A DNA stretch of 64,000 bases from Duganella fentianensis (lineage in GTDB: Bacteria > Pseudomonadota > Gammaproteobacteria > Burkholderiales > Burkholderiaceae_D): the NCBI RefSeq assembly GCF_009857835.1, contig NZ_WWCL01000004.1, forward strand, positions 558,001-622,000, read 5' to 3'. Under the pieces are notes generated by a model that worked only from the letters and a program-made list of their open reading frames with translations, was not told the DNA's origin and ran no database searches. Position numbers and translations under genes: made by a program. Shown piece after piece: positions 26,100-35,230 of the stretch. Numbering within the stretch: the first letter of the stretch is position 1; each line of letters begins with the position of its first letter.

Positions 26100-26444
26100 A
26101 TGCGCATACATCCGGTGAATTTTCTGATCGCTCTACTGATCAGTGCATTGCTGACGCTGGGGCTGGTATCGCTCGATGCGAATCTGCTGAAAGGGGCAAT
26201 AGGGATAGGCAGTTTTATTTTCTCGGGCACCACGCTGGCGCTGGCGCTGGGCGTCACTATCGAGAATGCCCGGGCGGCAGTCAATCTGAAAGTGCTGTCG
26301 CTGCTGTTCTTTGTGCTCGGCCTGGGCGTGAATCTGCTGTTTGCGTTCCTGTGGTCTTCGCTGGTGGGTTATGTCATCTGCTGCGGCATCGCCTATCTGG
26401 TCTATCTGCTGCTGGCCCAGTCCCTGTACGGGGCCAGACAGTAA
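26100..26444 (+). CDS. Small four-helix membrane protein, last gene of the cluster
   Basis: 114 residues, almost entirely hydrophobic, with four predicted membrane helices (IALLISALLTLGLVSL; IGIGSFIFSGTTLALALGV; VLSLLFFVLGLGVNLLFAFL; YVICCGIAYLVYLLLA). It starts two bases after the preceding stop, so it is tightly coupled. GGAGGG precedes the ATG. No known family recognised; a membrane partner of the SPFH protein is an inference from position. Confidence 0.65.
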   Translation: MRIHPVNFLIALLISALLTLGLVSLDANLLKGAIGIGSFIFSGTTLALALGVTIENARAAVNLKVLSLLFFVLGLGVNLLFAFLWSSLVGYVICCGIAYLVYLLLAQSLYGARQ

Positions 26445-26609
26445 GCGGGCGCTCACGGCGCTGACTGGCACGATGGCGATCTGCTGCTGTGCGTCGCCGC
26501 AGCAGAAGATCGATACGCCAGCATGGCCGTGCTCAAGGTCTGGTAGTATCAGCTTGCACGTTTGGCATTCTTGCCCGGGCGTGGCATATGCTAATACGGA
26601 GCGCGCGAA

Positions 26610-27515
26610 GTGGAATACAAGGATTACTACCAGACGCTGGGTGTAGCCAAGACGGCAAGCGAAGACGAAATCAAGAAGGCTTACCGCAAGCTGGTACGGA
26701 AATACCATCCCGATGTCAGCAAGGAAGCCAATGCCCAGCAAAAGACCCAGGAGCTGAACGAAGCCTACGGCGTGCTGGGCGACGCGGAAAAGCGCGCCGC
26801 CTACGACGATCTGGGGCGTGGCCACCACTACCGTGAAGGCCAGCAGTTCCGCCCGCCGCCGGACTGGGGCCGCACCCATGGCGGTGGCGGAGGCTTTGGC
26901 GGCATGGATAGCGATTTCTTTGCCGACCTGTTTGCCAATCTGGGCGGCGGCCGGCGCCGTCAGGCACCACCGCGCAAAGGCGACGATAGCCATGCCAGCA
27001 TCGCCATCGATGTGATGGACAGCTATCAGGGCGCCAGCCGCAACATTACCGTCTACGTGACGGAAGCCGATGGCTACCGCAGTGAACGCACGCTGACGGT
27101 GAATATCCCCAAGGGCATCAGCGCGGGCCAGCAGTTGCGTCTGTCCGGTCAGGGGCAGGGCGGTGCCGGTGGCCCCGGCGATCTGTATCTGGAAGTCGAG
27201 TTCCGTCCCCATTCGCGCTACCGCGTCGAAGGGCGCGATGTGTATGCCAGCGTGCCGGTAACGCCGTGGGAGCTGGCGCTGGGCGGTGAAATCGAAGTGA
27301 ACACGCCGTCCGGCAAGCTGACGGTGAATGTGCCGGCCGGTTCGCAGACGGGACGCAAGCTGCGCCTGCGCGGACGTGGCCTGCCGGCCAGGGAGGCGGG
27401 CGACCTGTACTTGCTGCTGGAAGTGGTGCTGCCACCGGCCACCAGCGAGAAAGGCCGCGCCGTGTATGAAGCCATGGCACGCGATCTGGCCTTCAATCCG
27501 CGCGCCGGCGATTGA
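26610..27515 (+). CDS. cbpA: DnaJ-class curved-DNA-binding-like co-chaperone
   Basis: 301-residue class B J-protein. The N-terminal J domain has HPD at residues 33-35, followed by a Gly/Phe-rich linker (GGGGGFGGMDSDFFADLF) and two C-terminal β-sandwich substrate-binding domains (SERTLTVNIPKGISAGQQLR; ELALGGEIEVNTPSGKLTV). There is no zinc finger, which separates it from DnaJ proper. It stimulates DnaK and may bind curved DNA. No cbpM modulator gene follows; the next gene is convergent. Confidence 0.9.
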   Translation: MEYKDYYQTLGVAKTASEDEIKKAYRKLVRKYHPDVSKEANAQQKTQELNEAYGVLGDAEKRAAYDDLGRGHHYREGQQFRPPPDWGRTHGGGGGFGGMDSDFFADLFANLGGGRRRQAPPRKGDDSHASIAIDVMDSYQGASRNITVYVTEADGYRSERTLTVNIPKGISAGQQLRLSGQGQGGAGGPGDLYLEVEFRPHSRYRVEGRDVYASVPVTPWELALGGEIEVNTPSGKLTVNVPAGSQTGRKLRLRGRGLPAREAGDLYLLLEVVLPPATSEKGRAVYEAMARDLAFNPRAGD

Positions 27516-27597
27516 CACGCTGGCATAGGCGCGCTGGCGGTGGTGCGGGCGGCTGGCGCAAGATATCAGCTCAGCGCCGCACGCTACGTGGGCCGGA

Positions 27598-28572
27598 TTA
27601 GCGCCGGCGTAGCGTCAGCGGTGCCGGTGCGCGCTGCGGCGCGGCCGCACATTCGGCCTGCGCTGCATCGGGCGCCGCATCTTCCAGCTCGAGGAATTGC
27701 TGCATCAGCCAGCGCGTGGCCGGTCCCGGTTCCTCGTCGCCACGGCGGATCACGTACAGCGGAAAGCTGAAGGAACTGCCTTCGCTTACATCGAGCTGCA
27801 CCAGCTTGCCGTTATCCAGATCCCACTGAATGAATTCGACGGGCATATTGCCCCAGCCTATGCCGCTGCGCAGCAGCGCATGTTTGGAACTGAGGTCACC
27901 CAGCCGCCAGTCACGCAGCGCGCGCACACCGAAATCCTGTCCCTTGGTCAGCGTACTGCGGTCGGTCAGCACCAGCTGGGTATGTTCGCGCAGCACGTCG
28001 TTGGGTATCTTGCCCTTGATCTGGGCCAGCGGGTGCTCGGGCGAGACCACCGGCACCATGGTGACAAAGCCGCAGCTTTGTCTTTCGATCGTGTCCGGTG
28101 CACCGGGCATCCAGCCGCTGATGCCGATGTGGCACTCGCGCTCCATCACCAGCTGGGTCACAGCGCCCAGCGCTTCCGTGCGCAGGCGCATGGCCACAGT
28201 GGGGAACTCGTTCTGGAAAGCGTGCAGGATGCGCACCAGTTTGCAGGTCGAGAACATCACGTCGACCACCAGCGAGACTTCCGCTTCCAGTCCGGCCGAC
28301 AGGGCTTTGGCACGCGCGCGCATGCCATCCACCTTGAGCGAGACGGCGCGTGCATCGGCCAGCAGGGCCTTGCCCGCTTCCGTCAGCACCGGTTTGCGCT
28401 TGCTGCGGTCGAGCAGGGCGATGTTCAGCTGGTCTTCCAGATTGGCGATGGTGTAGCTGATCACGGACTGGGTGCGGTGCAGGGCGCGTGCCGCATGGGC
28501 AAAGCCGCCATGGTCGATGACGGCAATGAAAACACGGAGCTGGTCTAGCGAGGGCAGGCCGGGATCGCGCAT
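27598..28572 (-). CDS. LysR-family regulator divergent from azoR
   Basis: 324-residue LysR-type transcriptional regulator. The N-terminal winged HTH (about residues 9-66: LRVFIAVIDHGGFAHAARAL ... LLDRSKRKPVLTEAGKALL) precedes an effector-binding domain. It is transcribed away from azoR with 118 bases between, the usual arrangement for a LysR controlling its neighbour. The intergenic region contains ATCGAT-based inverted repeats that could be its operator. The inducer is unknown, perhaps a quinone or electrophile by analogy with azoreductase regulators. Confidence 0.9.
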   Translation of the reverse strand: MRDPGLPSLDQLRVFIAVIDHGGFAHAARALHRTQSVISYTIANLEDQLNIALLDRSKRKPVLTEAGKALLADARAVSLKVDGMRARAKALSAGLEAEVSLVVDVMFSTCKLVRILHAFQNEFPTVAMRLRTEALGAVTQLVMERECHIGISGWMPGAPDTIERQSCGFVTMVPVVSPEHPLAQIKGKIPNDVLREHTQLVLTDRSTLTKGQDFGVRALRDWRLGDLSSKHALLRSGIGWGNMPVEFIQWDLDNGKLVQLDVSEGSSFSFPLYVIRRGDEEPGPATRWLMQQFLELEDAAPDAAQAECAAAPQRAPAPLTLRRR

Positions 28573-28587
28573 GGTGTACTTTCTGTT

Positions 28588-28637
28588 ATCGATTTTATCG
28601 ATGAATATGATTTAAATTAAGCCTATTTCGTCGATAA
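28588..28637. promoter_or_regulatory. Candidate LysR operator
   Basis: ATCGATTTTATCGAT (28588-28602) is a perfect inverted repeat. TTATCGATGAA (28595-28605) and TTCGTCGATAA (28627-28637) form a further 10-of-11 inverted pair across the lysR-azoR promoter region. Confidence 0.5.
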
Positions 28638-28690
28638 TAAACTCGAACTATCATGCCTGCAATCCCTCTCCCTTTGAAAAGGAATTGAAC

Positions 28691-29302
28691 ATGGCAAACT
28701 TACTTCACATCGATAGCAGTGTACGTCAACAAGGTTCCCTATCGCGCCAGCTGGGCGGCGAATTCCTCGCCAAATGGCAGGTCGCCAATCCGGACGGTAA
28801 AGTCGTTACGCGCGATCTGGCCGCCAACCCCGTGCCGCACTTGACCGAACAGATGCTGGGTGCTTACTTCACGCCGGCCGAGCAGCGCAATGCCGAGCAG
28901 GCCCACACCATCAAGACGTCCGATGCGCTGGTGGACGAACTGCTGGCCGCCGACACCATCGTGATCGGCGCACCGATGTACAACTTCTCCGTACCCTCGG
29001 GCCTGAAAGCATGGATAGACCACGTGGCCCGCGCTGGCCGCACCTTTAAATACGGCCCTAACGGCCCTGAAGGTCTGGTGCACGGCAAGAAGGTGATCGT
29101 ATTCGTCGCCTCGGGCGGCGTCTACAGCGCCGGTCCTGCCGCCGCCTATGACCACGTCACCACCTATCTGCGCACCGTGCTGGGCTTCCTCGGCATGACC
29201 GATGTCAGCTTCATCGTGGCCGAAGGCGTGGCCATGGGCGAAGCGGCAGTGGAAGCTGCACTGAGCCAGAGCCGCAACCAGCTCGAGGCAATAGCCGCCT
29301 AA
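28691..29302 (+). CDS. azoR: FMN-dependent NADH-azoreductase
   Basis: 203-residue flavodoxin-fold quinone/azo reductase. The FMN phosphate loop is IDSSVRQQGSLSRQLG, followed by the family motif APMYNFSVPSGLKAWIDHVA and a GPAAAYDHVTTYL segment near the active site. AzoR reduces quinones and azo dyes with NADH by two-electron transfer and protects against thiol and quinone stress. The ATG at 28691 follows AAAGGAATTG. A terminator follows at 29324. Probably controlled by the divergent LysR. Confidence 0.93.
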   Translation: MANLLHIDSSVRQQGSLSRQLGGEFLAKWQVANPDGKVVTRDLAANPVPHLTEQMLGAYFTPAEQRNAEQAHTIKTSDALVDELLAADTIVIGAPMYNFSVPSGLKAWIDHVARAGRTFKYGPNGPEGLVHGKKVIVFVASGGVYSAGPAAAYDHVTTYLRTVLGFLGMTDVSFIVAEGVAMGEAAVEAALSQSRNQLEAIAA

Positions 29303-29323
29303 GCTGTCTAGACAACACAGTCC

Positions 29324-29360
29324 AACTCCCTGGCGGTTGCGTGCCGCAGGGAGTTTTTTT
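29324..29360 (+). terminator. Rho-independent terminator after azoR
   Basis: AACTCCCT and AGGGAGTT arms, extended by GCGG/CCGC with one bulge, followed by seven T residues. Confidence 0.9.
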
Positions 29361-29461
29361 GTTTTGAGCGTGCGGTTTGTTCTGCGATTTTCTCCGTCTT
29401 CGTTGATAATTGCGGTTACGCAAGGTTCGTTCTGCATTTCTGTGTCTGTTCTGGAGTCCCC

Positions 29462-30325
29462 ATGTCGAGGAAGTTGCATTTGCTGATCATCGATCCGCAA
29501 AATGATTTTTGTGATCTGCCGGCGGCCTATTGCCCGGTCGATCCCGTCAGCGGTCAGGTGCGCGCGCCCGCGCTGCCCGTCGCCGGCGCTCATCAGGACA
29601 TGCTGCGTCTCGCCCGGCTGATCAACTACGGCCGCGAAGCGCTGAGCGACATCAGCATCACGCTCGATTCGCACCACCGCTACGACATTGCCCACCCCAC
29701 CTTCTGGCAGCGCGCCGATGGCAGCGCTGTCACGCCGTTCACTGAAATCAGTGCGGCGACCGTGCGCGCCGGCGAATTCCAGCCGCGCCAGCCGGTTGCG
29801 CTGCCCCGTGTGCTGCACTACCTCGACCAGCTGGAAGCGACGGGACGCTACCGTCTGATGGTCTGGCCGCTGCATTGCGAAATCGGTAGCTGGGGCCATA
29901 ACGTGCATGAAGACGTGCGCCAGGCCTACGCCCAGTGGGAAGATGCGCAGCAGCGCGTGGTGCACAAGCTGAACAAGGGCAGCAATCCGTGGACCGAGCA
30001 CTATTCGGCCGTGATGGCGGAAGTGCCCGATGCCGACGATCCGGCAACGGCACTGAACACGGCATTTATCGCCCGGCTGGCCCAGTCCGAGCGCATCTAC
30101 GTGGCCGGCGAAGCGGGCAGCCACTGCGTCAAGGCCACGGTGGAGCACATCGTCGCCCACATCGGTGCCGACAAGGTGGCGCGGCTGGCCCTGATTACCG
30201 ATTGCATGAGCCCCGTGGCGGGCTTCGAGGCCGCCTATCAGGACTTCCTGCTAGCCATGCAGGCACGTGGCGTGCGCCTATTGAGTGCAGCGCAGGCACA
30301 GGCGGAACTGGTGGCCAGCGCATGA
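29462..30325 (+). CDS. pncA: Nicotinamidase-like cysteine hydrolase
   Basis: 287-residue isochorismatase-fold hydrolase. The expected catalytic Asp11 is in IIDPQNDF, a metal-site region follows in [16 protein letters not shown], and nucleophile candidate Cys222 is in [14 protein letters not shown]. It is longer than the roughly 210-residue PncA of E. coli. Its stop overlaps the start of the nicotinate phosphoribosyltransferase gene, which supports nicotinamide to nicotinate conversion in NAD salvage. Symbol assigned by motif and context. Confidence 0.85.
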   Translation: MSRKLHLLIIDPQNDFCDLPAAYCPVDPVSGQVRAPALPVAGAHQDMLRLARLINYGREALSDISITLDSHHRYDIAHPTFWQRADGSAVTPFTEISAATVRAGEFQPRQPVALPRVLHYLDQLEATGRYRLMVWPLHCEIGSWGHNVHEDVRQAYAQWEDAQQRVVHKLNKGSNPWTEHYSAVMAEVPDADDPATALNTAFIARLAQSERIYVAGEAGSHCVKATVEHIVAHIGADKVARLALITDCMSPVAGFEAAYQDFLLAMQARGVRLLSAAQAQAELVASA

Positions 30326-31515
30326 CGGCGCCGGTAGTCCGCAGTCTGCTGGAAACAGACCTGTATAAATTCACCATGTGGCAGGCGCTGCTGCATGGCC
30401 ACCCCAACTCGCACACCGAGTACGAATTCGTCTGCCGCAACCAGCCGGTTTATCCGCTCAGCGAGCTGCGGGAAGAACTGGAGCGCGAGCTCGATCATCT
30501 GTGCAGCATGAGCTTTAGCGACGAGGAATTGCGCTACCTGCGTACGCTGCGCTACATCAAGAGTGATTTCGTCGACTTCCTCACCGTGTTCCGCTTCCAA
30601 CGCCGTTTCATCACGGTGGGCACGGATGGCGATACCCTGACCATACGCGCCAGCGGACCGCAGGTGCACGTAATGGGCTTCGAAATCTACGTGCTGTACA
30701 TCGTCAACGAGCTGTATTTCCGCCGTTTCGACCAGAGCGCAGCACTGGCCGAGGGGCGCGCCCGCCTGCAGGCCAAGGTCGCCGCGCTCAAGGCCTTCGG
30801 CCAGCAGCCGGCACGGCGTAATCCCTTCGAGTTCTCCGATTTCGGCACCCGCCGGCGCTATTCGGGCGTCTGGCATGATGAGGTGGTGCAGTGTCTGGCG
30901 CGCCAGGTGCCCGAGTATTTCAAGGGCACCTCGAATGTGTATCAGGCCATGCGTTTCGGGCTGGTACCTATCGGCACCATGGCGCATGAATACATGCAGT
31001 CCTTCCAGGCCTTCGGCGTGCGTCTGCGCGACTTCCAGAAAGCTTCGCTGGAAGCCTGGGTGCAGGAATACCGCGGCGATCTGGGCGTGGCCCTGACCGA
31101 TGTGGTGGGCATGGATGCCTTCCTCAATGACTTCGACCTGTATTTCGCCAAGCTGTTCGACGGCCTGCGCCACGATTCCGGCGATCCCGTGGTCTGGGGC
31201 GAAAAGGCGCTGGCCCACTATGCGCGCCTGCGCATCGACGCCAACACCAAGCGGCTGGTGTTTTCCGACGGCCTGAATCTGCACAAGGCGTTCGAGCTGT
31301 ACGGCCATTTTGCCGACCGCATCATGACCGGCTTCGGCATCGGCACCCATCTGACCAATGACATGGGGCTGGAGCCGCTCAACATCGTCATGAAGCTGGT
31401 GGCCTGCAATGGTCAGTCGGTGGCCAAGCTGTCCGATTCACCCGGTAAAACCCTGTGCAAAGATGAAACCTTCCTGGCCTATCTGCGCCAGGTTTTCCAG
31501 CACCATAACAGTTGA
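30322..31515 (+). CDS. pncB: Nicotinate phosphoribosyltransferase
   Basis: 397-residue NAPRTase, which makes nicotinate mononucleotide from nicotinate, PRPP and ATP. Family features include [16 protein letters not shown] at the N-terminus, [16 protein letters not shown] near the phosphohistidine region, and [17 protein letters not shown] plus [12 protein letters not shown] at the PRPP site. Length matches E. coli PncB (400). The ATG overlaps the pncA stop (ATGA), giving a two-gene Preiss-Handler salvage operon. No NrtR-type regulator is adjacent. Confidence 0.95.
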   Translation: MTAPVVRSLLETDLYKFTMWQALLHGHPNSHTEYEFVCRNQPVYPLSELREELERELDHLCSMSFSDEELRYLRTLRYIKSDFVDFLTVFRFQRRFITVGTDGDTLTIRASGPQVHVMGFEIYVLYIVNELYFRRFDQSAALAEGRARLQAKVAALKAFGQQPARRNPFEFSDFGTRRRYSGVWHDEVVQCLARQVPEYFKGTSNVYQAMRFGLVPIGTMAHEYMQSFQAFGVRLRDFQKASLEAWVQEYRGDLGVALTDVVGMDAFLNDFDLYFAKLFDGLRHDSGDPVVWGEKALAHYARLRIDANTKRLVFSDGLNLHKAFELYGHFADRIMTGFGIGTHLTNDMGLEPLNIVMKLVACNGQSVAKLSDSPGKTLCKDETFLAYLRQVFQHHNS

Positions 31516-31542
31516 ATGGCCTAGAGCAGATACGTCGTTAAG

Positions 31543-33855
31543 ATGACAGTCACCCACTACCTATACCTGATCAATGCAGGGGTGTTCAGCATCATGGGCA
31601 GTTGCTTGCTGCTGATCTGGCGCCGTCACCGCAGCCAGACCTTTGCGCGCGATATGGGGCTGGCCACGCTGTGCGCTGTACTGCTGCCTATGAGTTATCT
31701 GCTGCATCTGCTACTGCCAACGCAGCTGACGCTGCTGCCGCCGTTGCTGGCGCTGCTGGGCGCCATACCCAGCCTGCTGTTCCTCGCGTCTGGCGTGCTG
31801 CGACTGGCCGGGCGCAAGCTGTCGCCGTTGCCGGCCATTACGCTGGCGGTGCTGGCGATCTTGACACTGATGCTGCCCCAGTCCGGCCACAAGCTGTTCT
31901 ACTGGCCGATGGCGTACATGCTGGTGCTGTGCGTGATGGGGGCGCTGGTGATACGCTGGCTGTGGCGGCTGGAGGGACTGGAGCGCTGGGTGGGCCCGTT
32001 GCTGATTCTGCTGGGCCTGAACCAGCTGTTCCTGATTATCTATGCCGAACAGGGGCTGGCCGCCAACATCCTGTGGGCCACCCTGATCCGTACCGCAATC
32101 GGCGCGATATTCGCGCTGGCCGCGCTGGAAGGCGCGATCCGCGAATCGGCGCGGCTGGCCGTGCGCTTCCAGCAGATGACGGAACATACGGTGCAGGGCG
32201 TGCTGGTGACGGACAGCGAACGCATACTGTACGCCAATCCGGCCGTGCGTAATCTGTACGGCGTGCCGCTGGGGCAGGGCGCCTATGCCAGCCTGCGCGA
32301 GCTGCCGGCCGGGCTGTTCTGCGAGCAGACCATGCTGCGTTTCCACCAGATGCTGCAGACGGGCCAGCAGGATGTGGCGCACTGGGAAGACCGCTGCGAA
32401 GTGGCGGGCGGCCGTACGCTGGAACTGCGCTTCGAAGCCTGGCGGGTGGAATGGGATGGCCAGCTAGCCACGCAGATACTGATTACCGACGACAGCGAAC
32501 GCAATGCCAGTGCACGCGCCCTGCTGCATCAGGCTAGCCACGACGAGCTGACGGGCCTGCCCAACCGCAGCGTGCTGATGCGCCACCTGCGCGAGTACTG
32601 CTATCTGGCCGACGGCTCCATGCAGTGCACGCTGGTAGTGCTGAATATCGACCGCTTCAAACTGTTCAATCAGAGCCAGGGCGATCTGACGGGTGACCAG
32701 CTGCTCAAGGCGTTTGCTGCCGCACTGGCGCAGGCGCTCGGTGAAACGGGCGAGCTGATGCGGTTAGGTGGTGACGAATTCGCCATCATCGATCCTTCCG
32801 GCGGTGACTTGCGCGGCATTGCCGAGCGCCTGCGCACGGCCTGCATGCAGGCGCTGAAAGTGCCGGGCGGCGAATACTTCATCGACGCCTCGATGGGCAT
32901 GGCCGTGTTCCCCACCCATGCCGACAGCGCCGAAGCCCTGCTGCGCGCGGCCAACGCCGCCATGTATCAGGCCAAACGCACGCCGGGCACCTCGCTGGCC
33001 ATGGCCGAGCAGCGCTTCGTGCAGATGTCGCGCGATACGCTGGCGACGGAACAGGCGCTGCGCAAGGGCATACGCAACCACGAGTTCTATCTGGAATACC
33101 AGCCCAAGATCGATGCTGCCAGCGGCAAGCTGCTGGGCTTCGAAGCGCTGGCGCGCTGGTTCCGTCCCGAAGTGGGGCAGGTCAGTCCGGTGGAATTTAT
33201 CGCCGTGGCCGAGCGTACCGGGCTGATAGGCGAACTCGGTTCCAGCCTGCTGGAGCAGGCCTGCTGCCAGATTGCCCGCTGGCGTAGCGAGCTGGGCGCC
33301 TGCGTGCCGGTGGCGGTGAATGTCTCGCCGGTACAGCTGCTCAATCCCGGCTTCCCGCAGCGCGTGAAAGCGCTGCTCGAGCATACCGGCATACCGGCCG
33401 AGAGCCTGACGCTGGAAATTACCGAGAGTGCGGCGGTGGATAATCTGGAAGACACGCGCCAGCAGCTGACGGTGCTGGAAGAGCTGGGCATCAAGGTGGC
33501 GATGGACGATTTCGGCACGGGCTTCTCGTCGCTGAGCATGTTGCGCCAGCTGCCGCTTAGCACAGTGAAAGTCGACCGTGGTCTGATCGAACCGCTGCCT
33601 GCACCCGATGCGGTGGCCGTGGTACGGGCCATCTGCCAGCTGGCGGCGGCACTTGATCTGGAAGTGGTCGCGGAAGGCATAGAAACACTGGAACAGGCGA
33701 TCACCGCGCGCGACGCCGGTTGTCACGTGTTCCAGGGGTATTTCTACGCCAAGCCGCTGGCCATGGCCGAAGCAGGCGCATGGATGGAGCGCCTGTATGC
33801 CGAGCAGGCTGGCGCTAGCAGCACCGGGGGCAGCGCCGCTAGCGTTGCCGGCTGA
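31543..33855 (+). CDS. Membrane-anchored PAS-GGDEF-EAL protein (c-di-GMP turnover)
   Basis: 770 residues. Seven or so hydrophobic helices occupy the first 200 residues, followed by a PAS-like domain (about 205-310), a GGDEF domain with an intact RLGGDEFAII near residue 407, and an EAL domain with LLGFEALARWFRP near residue 532 and DDFGTGFSSLSMLRQLP later. Both catalytic motifs look intact, so it may make and degrade cyclic-di-GMP. No RxxD inhibitory site lies five residues before GGDEF. It follows pncB by 27 bases, perhaps by read-through rather than function. Confidence 0.9.
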   Translation: MTVTHYLYLINAGVFSIMGSCLLLIWRRHRSQTFARDMGLATLCAVLLPMSYLLHLLLPTQLTLLPPLLALLGAIPSLLFLASGVLRLAGRKLSPLPAITLAVLAILTLMLPQSGHKLFYWPMAYMLVLCVMGALVIRWLWRLEGLERWVGPLLILLGLNQLFLIIYAEQGLAANILWATLIRTAIGAIFALAALEGAIRESARLAVRFQQMTEHTVQGVLVTDSERILYANPAVRNLYGVPLGQGAYASLRELPAGLFCEQTMLRFHQMLQTGQQDVAHWEDRCEVAGGRTLELRFEAWRVEWDGQLATQILITDDSERNASARALLHQASHDELTGLPNRSVLMRHLREYCYLADGSMQCTLVVLNIDRFKLFNQSQGDLTGDQLLKAFAAALAQALGETGELMRLGGDEFAIIDPSGGDLRGIAERLRTACMQALKVPGGEYFIDASMGMAVFPTHADSAEALLRAANAAMYQAKRTPGTSLAMAEQRFVQMSRDTLATEQALRKGIRNHEFYLEYQPKIDAASGKLLGFEALARWFRPEVGQVSPVEFIAVAERTGLIGELGSSLLEQACCQIARWRSELGACVPVAVNVSPVQLLNPGFPQRVKALLEHTGIPAESLTLEITESAAVDNLEDTRQQLTVLEELGIKVAMDDFGTGFSSLSMLRQLPLSTVKVDRGLIEPLPAPDAVAVVRAICQLAAALDLEVVAEGIETLEQAITARDAGCHVFQGYFYAKPLAMAEAGAWMERLYAEQAGASSTGGSAASVAG

Positions 33856-34158
33856 TCAGGCGTGGCGGGCGCCAAAGCCGGCCATGATGGCATCGGCCTT
33901 ATCCCGCTCATCCTCATCGTAGATATCCAGCGTCAGCATGGCGCCGCTGCGCTCGCGCGCCGCAGCCGCCGCTGCCGCGCCGCCGGGCGTCAGGGCATCG
34001 AGGATGTTGCCTACCGTGCTGGTCGGCACACTGGCAGGCAGCGGTTTATGCTTGGTCAGCTGAATGCAGGACTGCGGAAAACCGCTGGCCAGCAGGGCGC
34101 TACGGGCGCTTTCGGCGTCCGTGACTTCGGCAAAATTGCGGTGGATGGTACGGGTCAT
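33856..34158 (-). CDS. Small stress-type protein of unknown function (100 aa)
   Basis: 100-residue product MTRTIHRNFAEVTDAESARSALLASGF. The central run of alanines (GGAAAAAAARERSGAML) and acidic C-terminus resemble short proteins annotated near general stress protein 17M (YflT) domains, in which an N-terminal helix-strand unit is followed by a hydrophobic or Ala-rich segment. The start at 34158 is fixed by a strong AGGAGGCACC sequence. It probably shares a transcript with the monooxygenase-like gene 40 bases upstream. Confidence 0.6.
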   Translation of the reverse strand: MTRTIHRNFAEVTDAESARSALLASGFPQSCIQLTKHKPLPASVPTSTVGNILDALTPGGAAAAAAARERSGAMLTLDIYDEDERDKADAIMAGFGARHA

Positions 34159-34198
34159 GATGTGGTGCCTCCTGTCAGGAATTGCACGTACGGATGGC

Positions 34199-34498
34199 TT
34201 AGAAGCCGTTGACCACGGTATTGAAATGTTCCACTTTCGGTGGCTGGGCAAAATAGCCGCCTACCAGACCGCGCCACGTTACAAAGCCTTCGCTGCCACG
34301 GAAATCGACGACGTGGTTATCCAGTGTTTCCCAGCCCACTACCAGATGGTAGGTGTCGGGCACTTCGATGTCGCGGTCGAGGCGCATGGAAATGCAGCCC
34401 TTGGCGGCTTTGAAGACGGGGATGGCCTGGGTCACGGCAGCCTGGAAGGCTTGGTGCGCGTCGGGTTTGATGTACAGCTCGGCTACTTCGTAGATCAT
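34199..34498 (-). CDS. Antibiotic biosynthesis monooxygenase (ABM) domain protein
   Basis: 99 residues forming one ABM ferredoxin-like α/β fold (MIYEVAELYIKPDAHQAFQA ... ISMRLDRDIEVPDTYHLVVGW), the family of small dimeric cofactor-free monooxygenases and related stress enzymes. The ATG at 34498 follows AAAGGAAG; an ATG at 34513 would make that sequence part of the gene. The substrate cannot be predicted. Confidence 0.85.
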   Translation of the reverse strand: MIYEVAELYIKPDAHQAFQAAVTQAIPVFKAAKGCISMRLDRDIEVPDTYHLVVGWETLDNHVVDFRGSEGFVTWRGLVGGYFAQPPKVEHFNTVVNGF

Positions 34499-34742
34499 GG
34501 AACTTCCTTTCATGGTATGCCGCTATTGTGCCTCAAGCGTGGCGACACAGGTAGTACGGCTGTGCGCGGAGCGCGCGCATGCGAGGAAAAGGTGTTGGTG
34601 CCGGTATATTTCCCGACCGCCGGCGCCGGTAGTAGCGACCGTCGTGCGGTGCTAATGGGTGGTTCTATGTGAGAACTGTGGCCATGATAGTGGTCAAATA
34701 TGACGGGCGTTTGACGGGGATGCAGGCGGCTGGAAAAGGGAG

Positions 34743-34748
34743 TAGAAT
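34743..34748 (+). promoter_or_regulatory. Candidate -10 element for ssrA
   Basis: TAGAAT lies 12 bases before the mature tmRNA 5' end. A TTGACG at 34711-34716 is too far (26 bases) for a standard -35, so the promoter is only partly supported. Confidence 0.35.
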
Positions 34749-34760
34749 GGTGGTGTCTGT

Positions 34761-35120
34761 GGGGCCGACCTGGTTTCGACGTGGGTTGCAAAGCAGAACA
34801 GGGCATACCGAGGCCTGGTTACCTCGTAAATACACCCAGAAATCAATAACTGCAAACGATAACTCGTACGCACTGGCAGCCTAAGGGCTGTTAGCTCCTA
34901 AACGCTTCTTCCCTGGGGCGGACCGTTAAAAGTCATGGAGTCATTTACAGGGAATCGCGCTGTAACGGGTCACTTGAAGCAGCGCTAAATCTAAGGTGAA
35001 TCGCCTGTCCATAACGTGCACATCCGTGCTGTACAGGTTAAATTAAATGATAGTGCTAAGTATGTAGAACTGTCTGTGGAGTGCTTGCGGACGCGGGTTC
35101 AATTCCCGCCGGCTCCACCA
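34761..35120 (+). ncRNA. ssrA: Transfer-messenger RNA (tmRNA)
   Basis: About 360 bases. The 5' end GGGGCCGACCTGGTTTCGAC and the 3' end with T-arm CGCGGGTTCAATTCCCGCC and GGCTCCACCA form the tRNA-like domain. The tag reading frame (34852-34884) encodes ANDNSYALAA and a TAA stop, so trapped polypeptides receive a C-terminal LAA degron. tmRNA rescues stalled ribosomes together with SmpB. It is followed by a strong terminator. This locus is a frequent integration site for mobile DNA, and an accessory island lies directly downstream. Confidence 0.98.
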
Positions 35121-35129
35121 CTAAATCCC

Positions 35130-35169
35130 AAAAAAAAGCCTCGGCGCTATGCGTCGAGGCTTTTTTTTT
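35130..35169 (+). terminator. Rho-independent terminator of ssrA
   Basis: AAAAAGCCTCG and CGAGGCTTTTT arms around a short CG/GC extension, followed by nine T residues. Confidence 0.93.
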
Positions 35170-35186
35170 GGCCGCAGGCTGCAACG

Positions 35187-35205
35187 GGCGGGAATTGAAC
35201 CCGCG
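35187..35205 (-). repeat. Inverted partial copy of the ssrA 3' T-arm
   Basis: On the minus strand these 19 bases read CGCGGGTTCAATTCCCGCC, identical to the ssrA T-arm at 35092-35110. The rest of the acceptor end (GGCTCCACCA) is not reproduced. It may be the remnant of an attachment site or rearrangement. Confidence 0.7.
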
Positions 35206-35230
35206 GGACGCGGGGCCGTGCGGGGAATTC

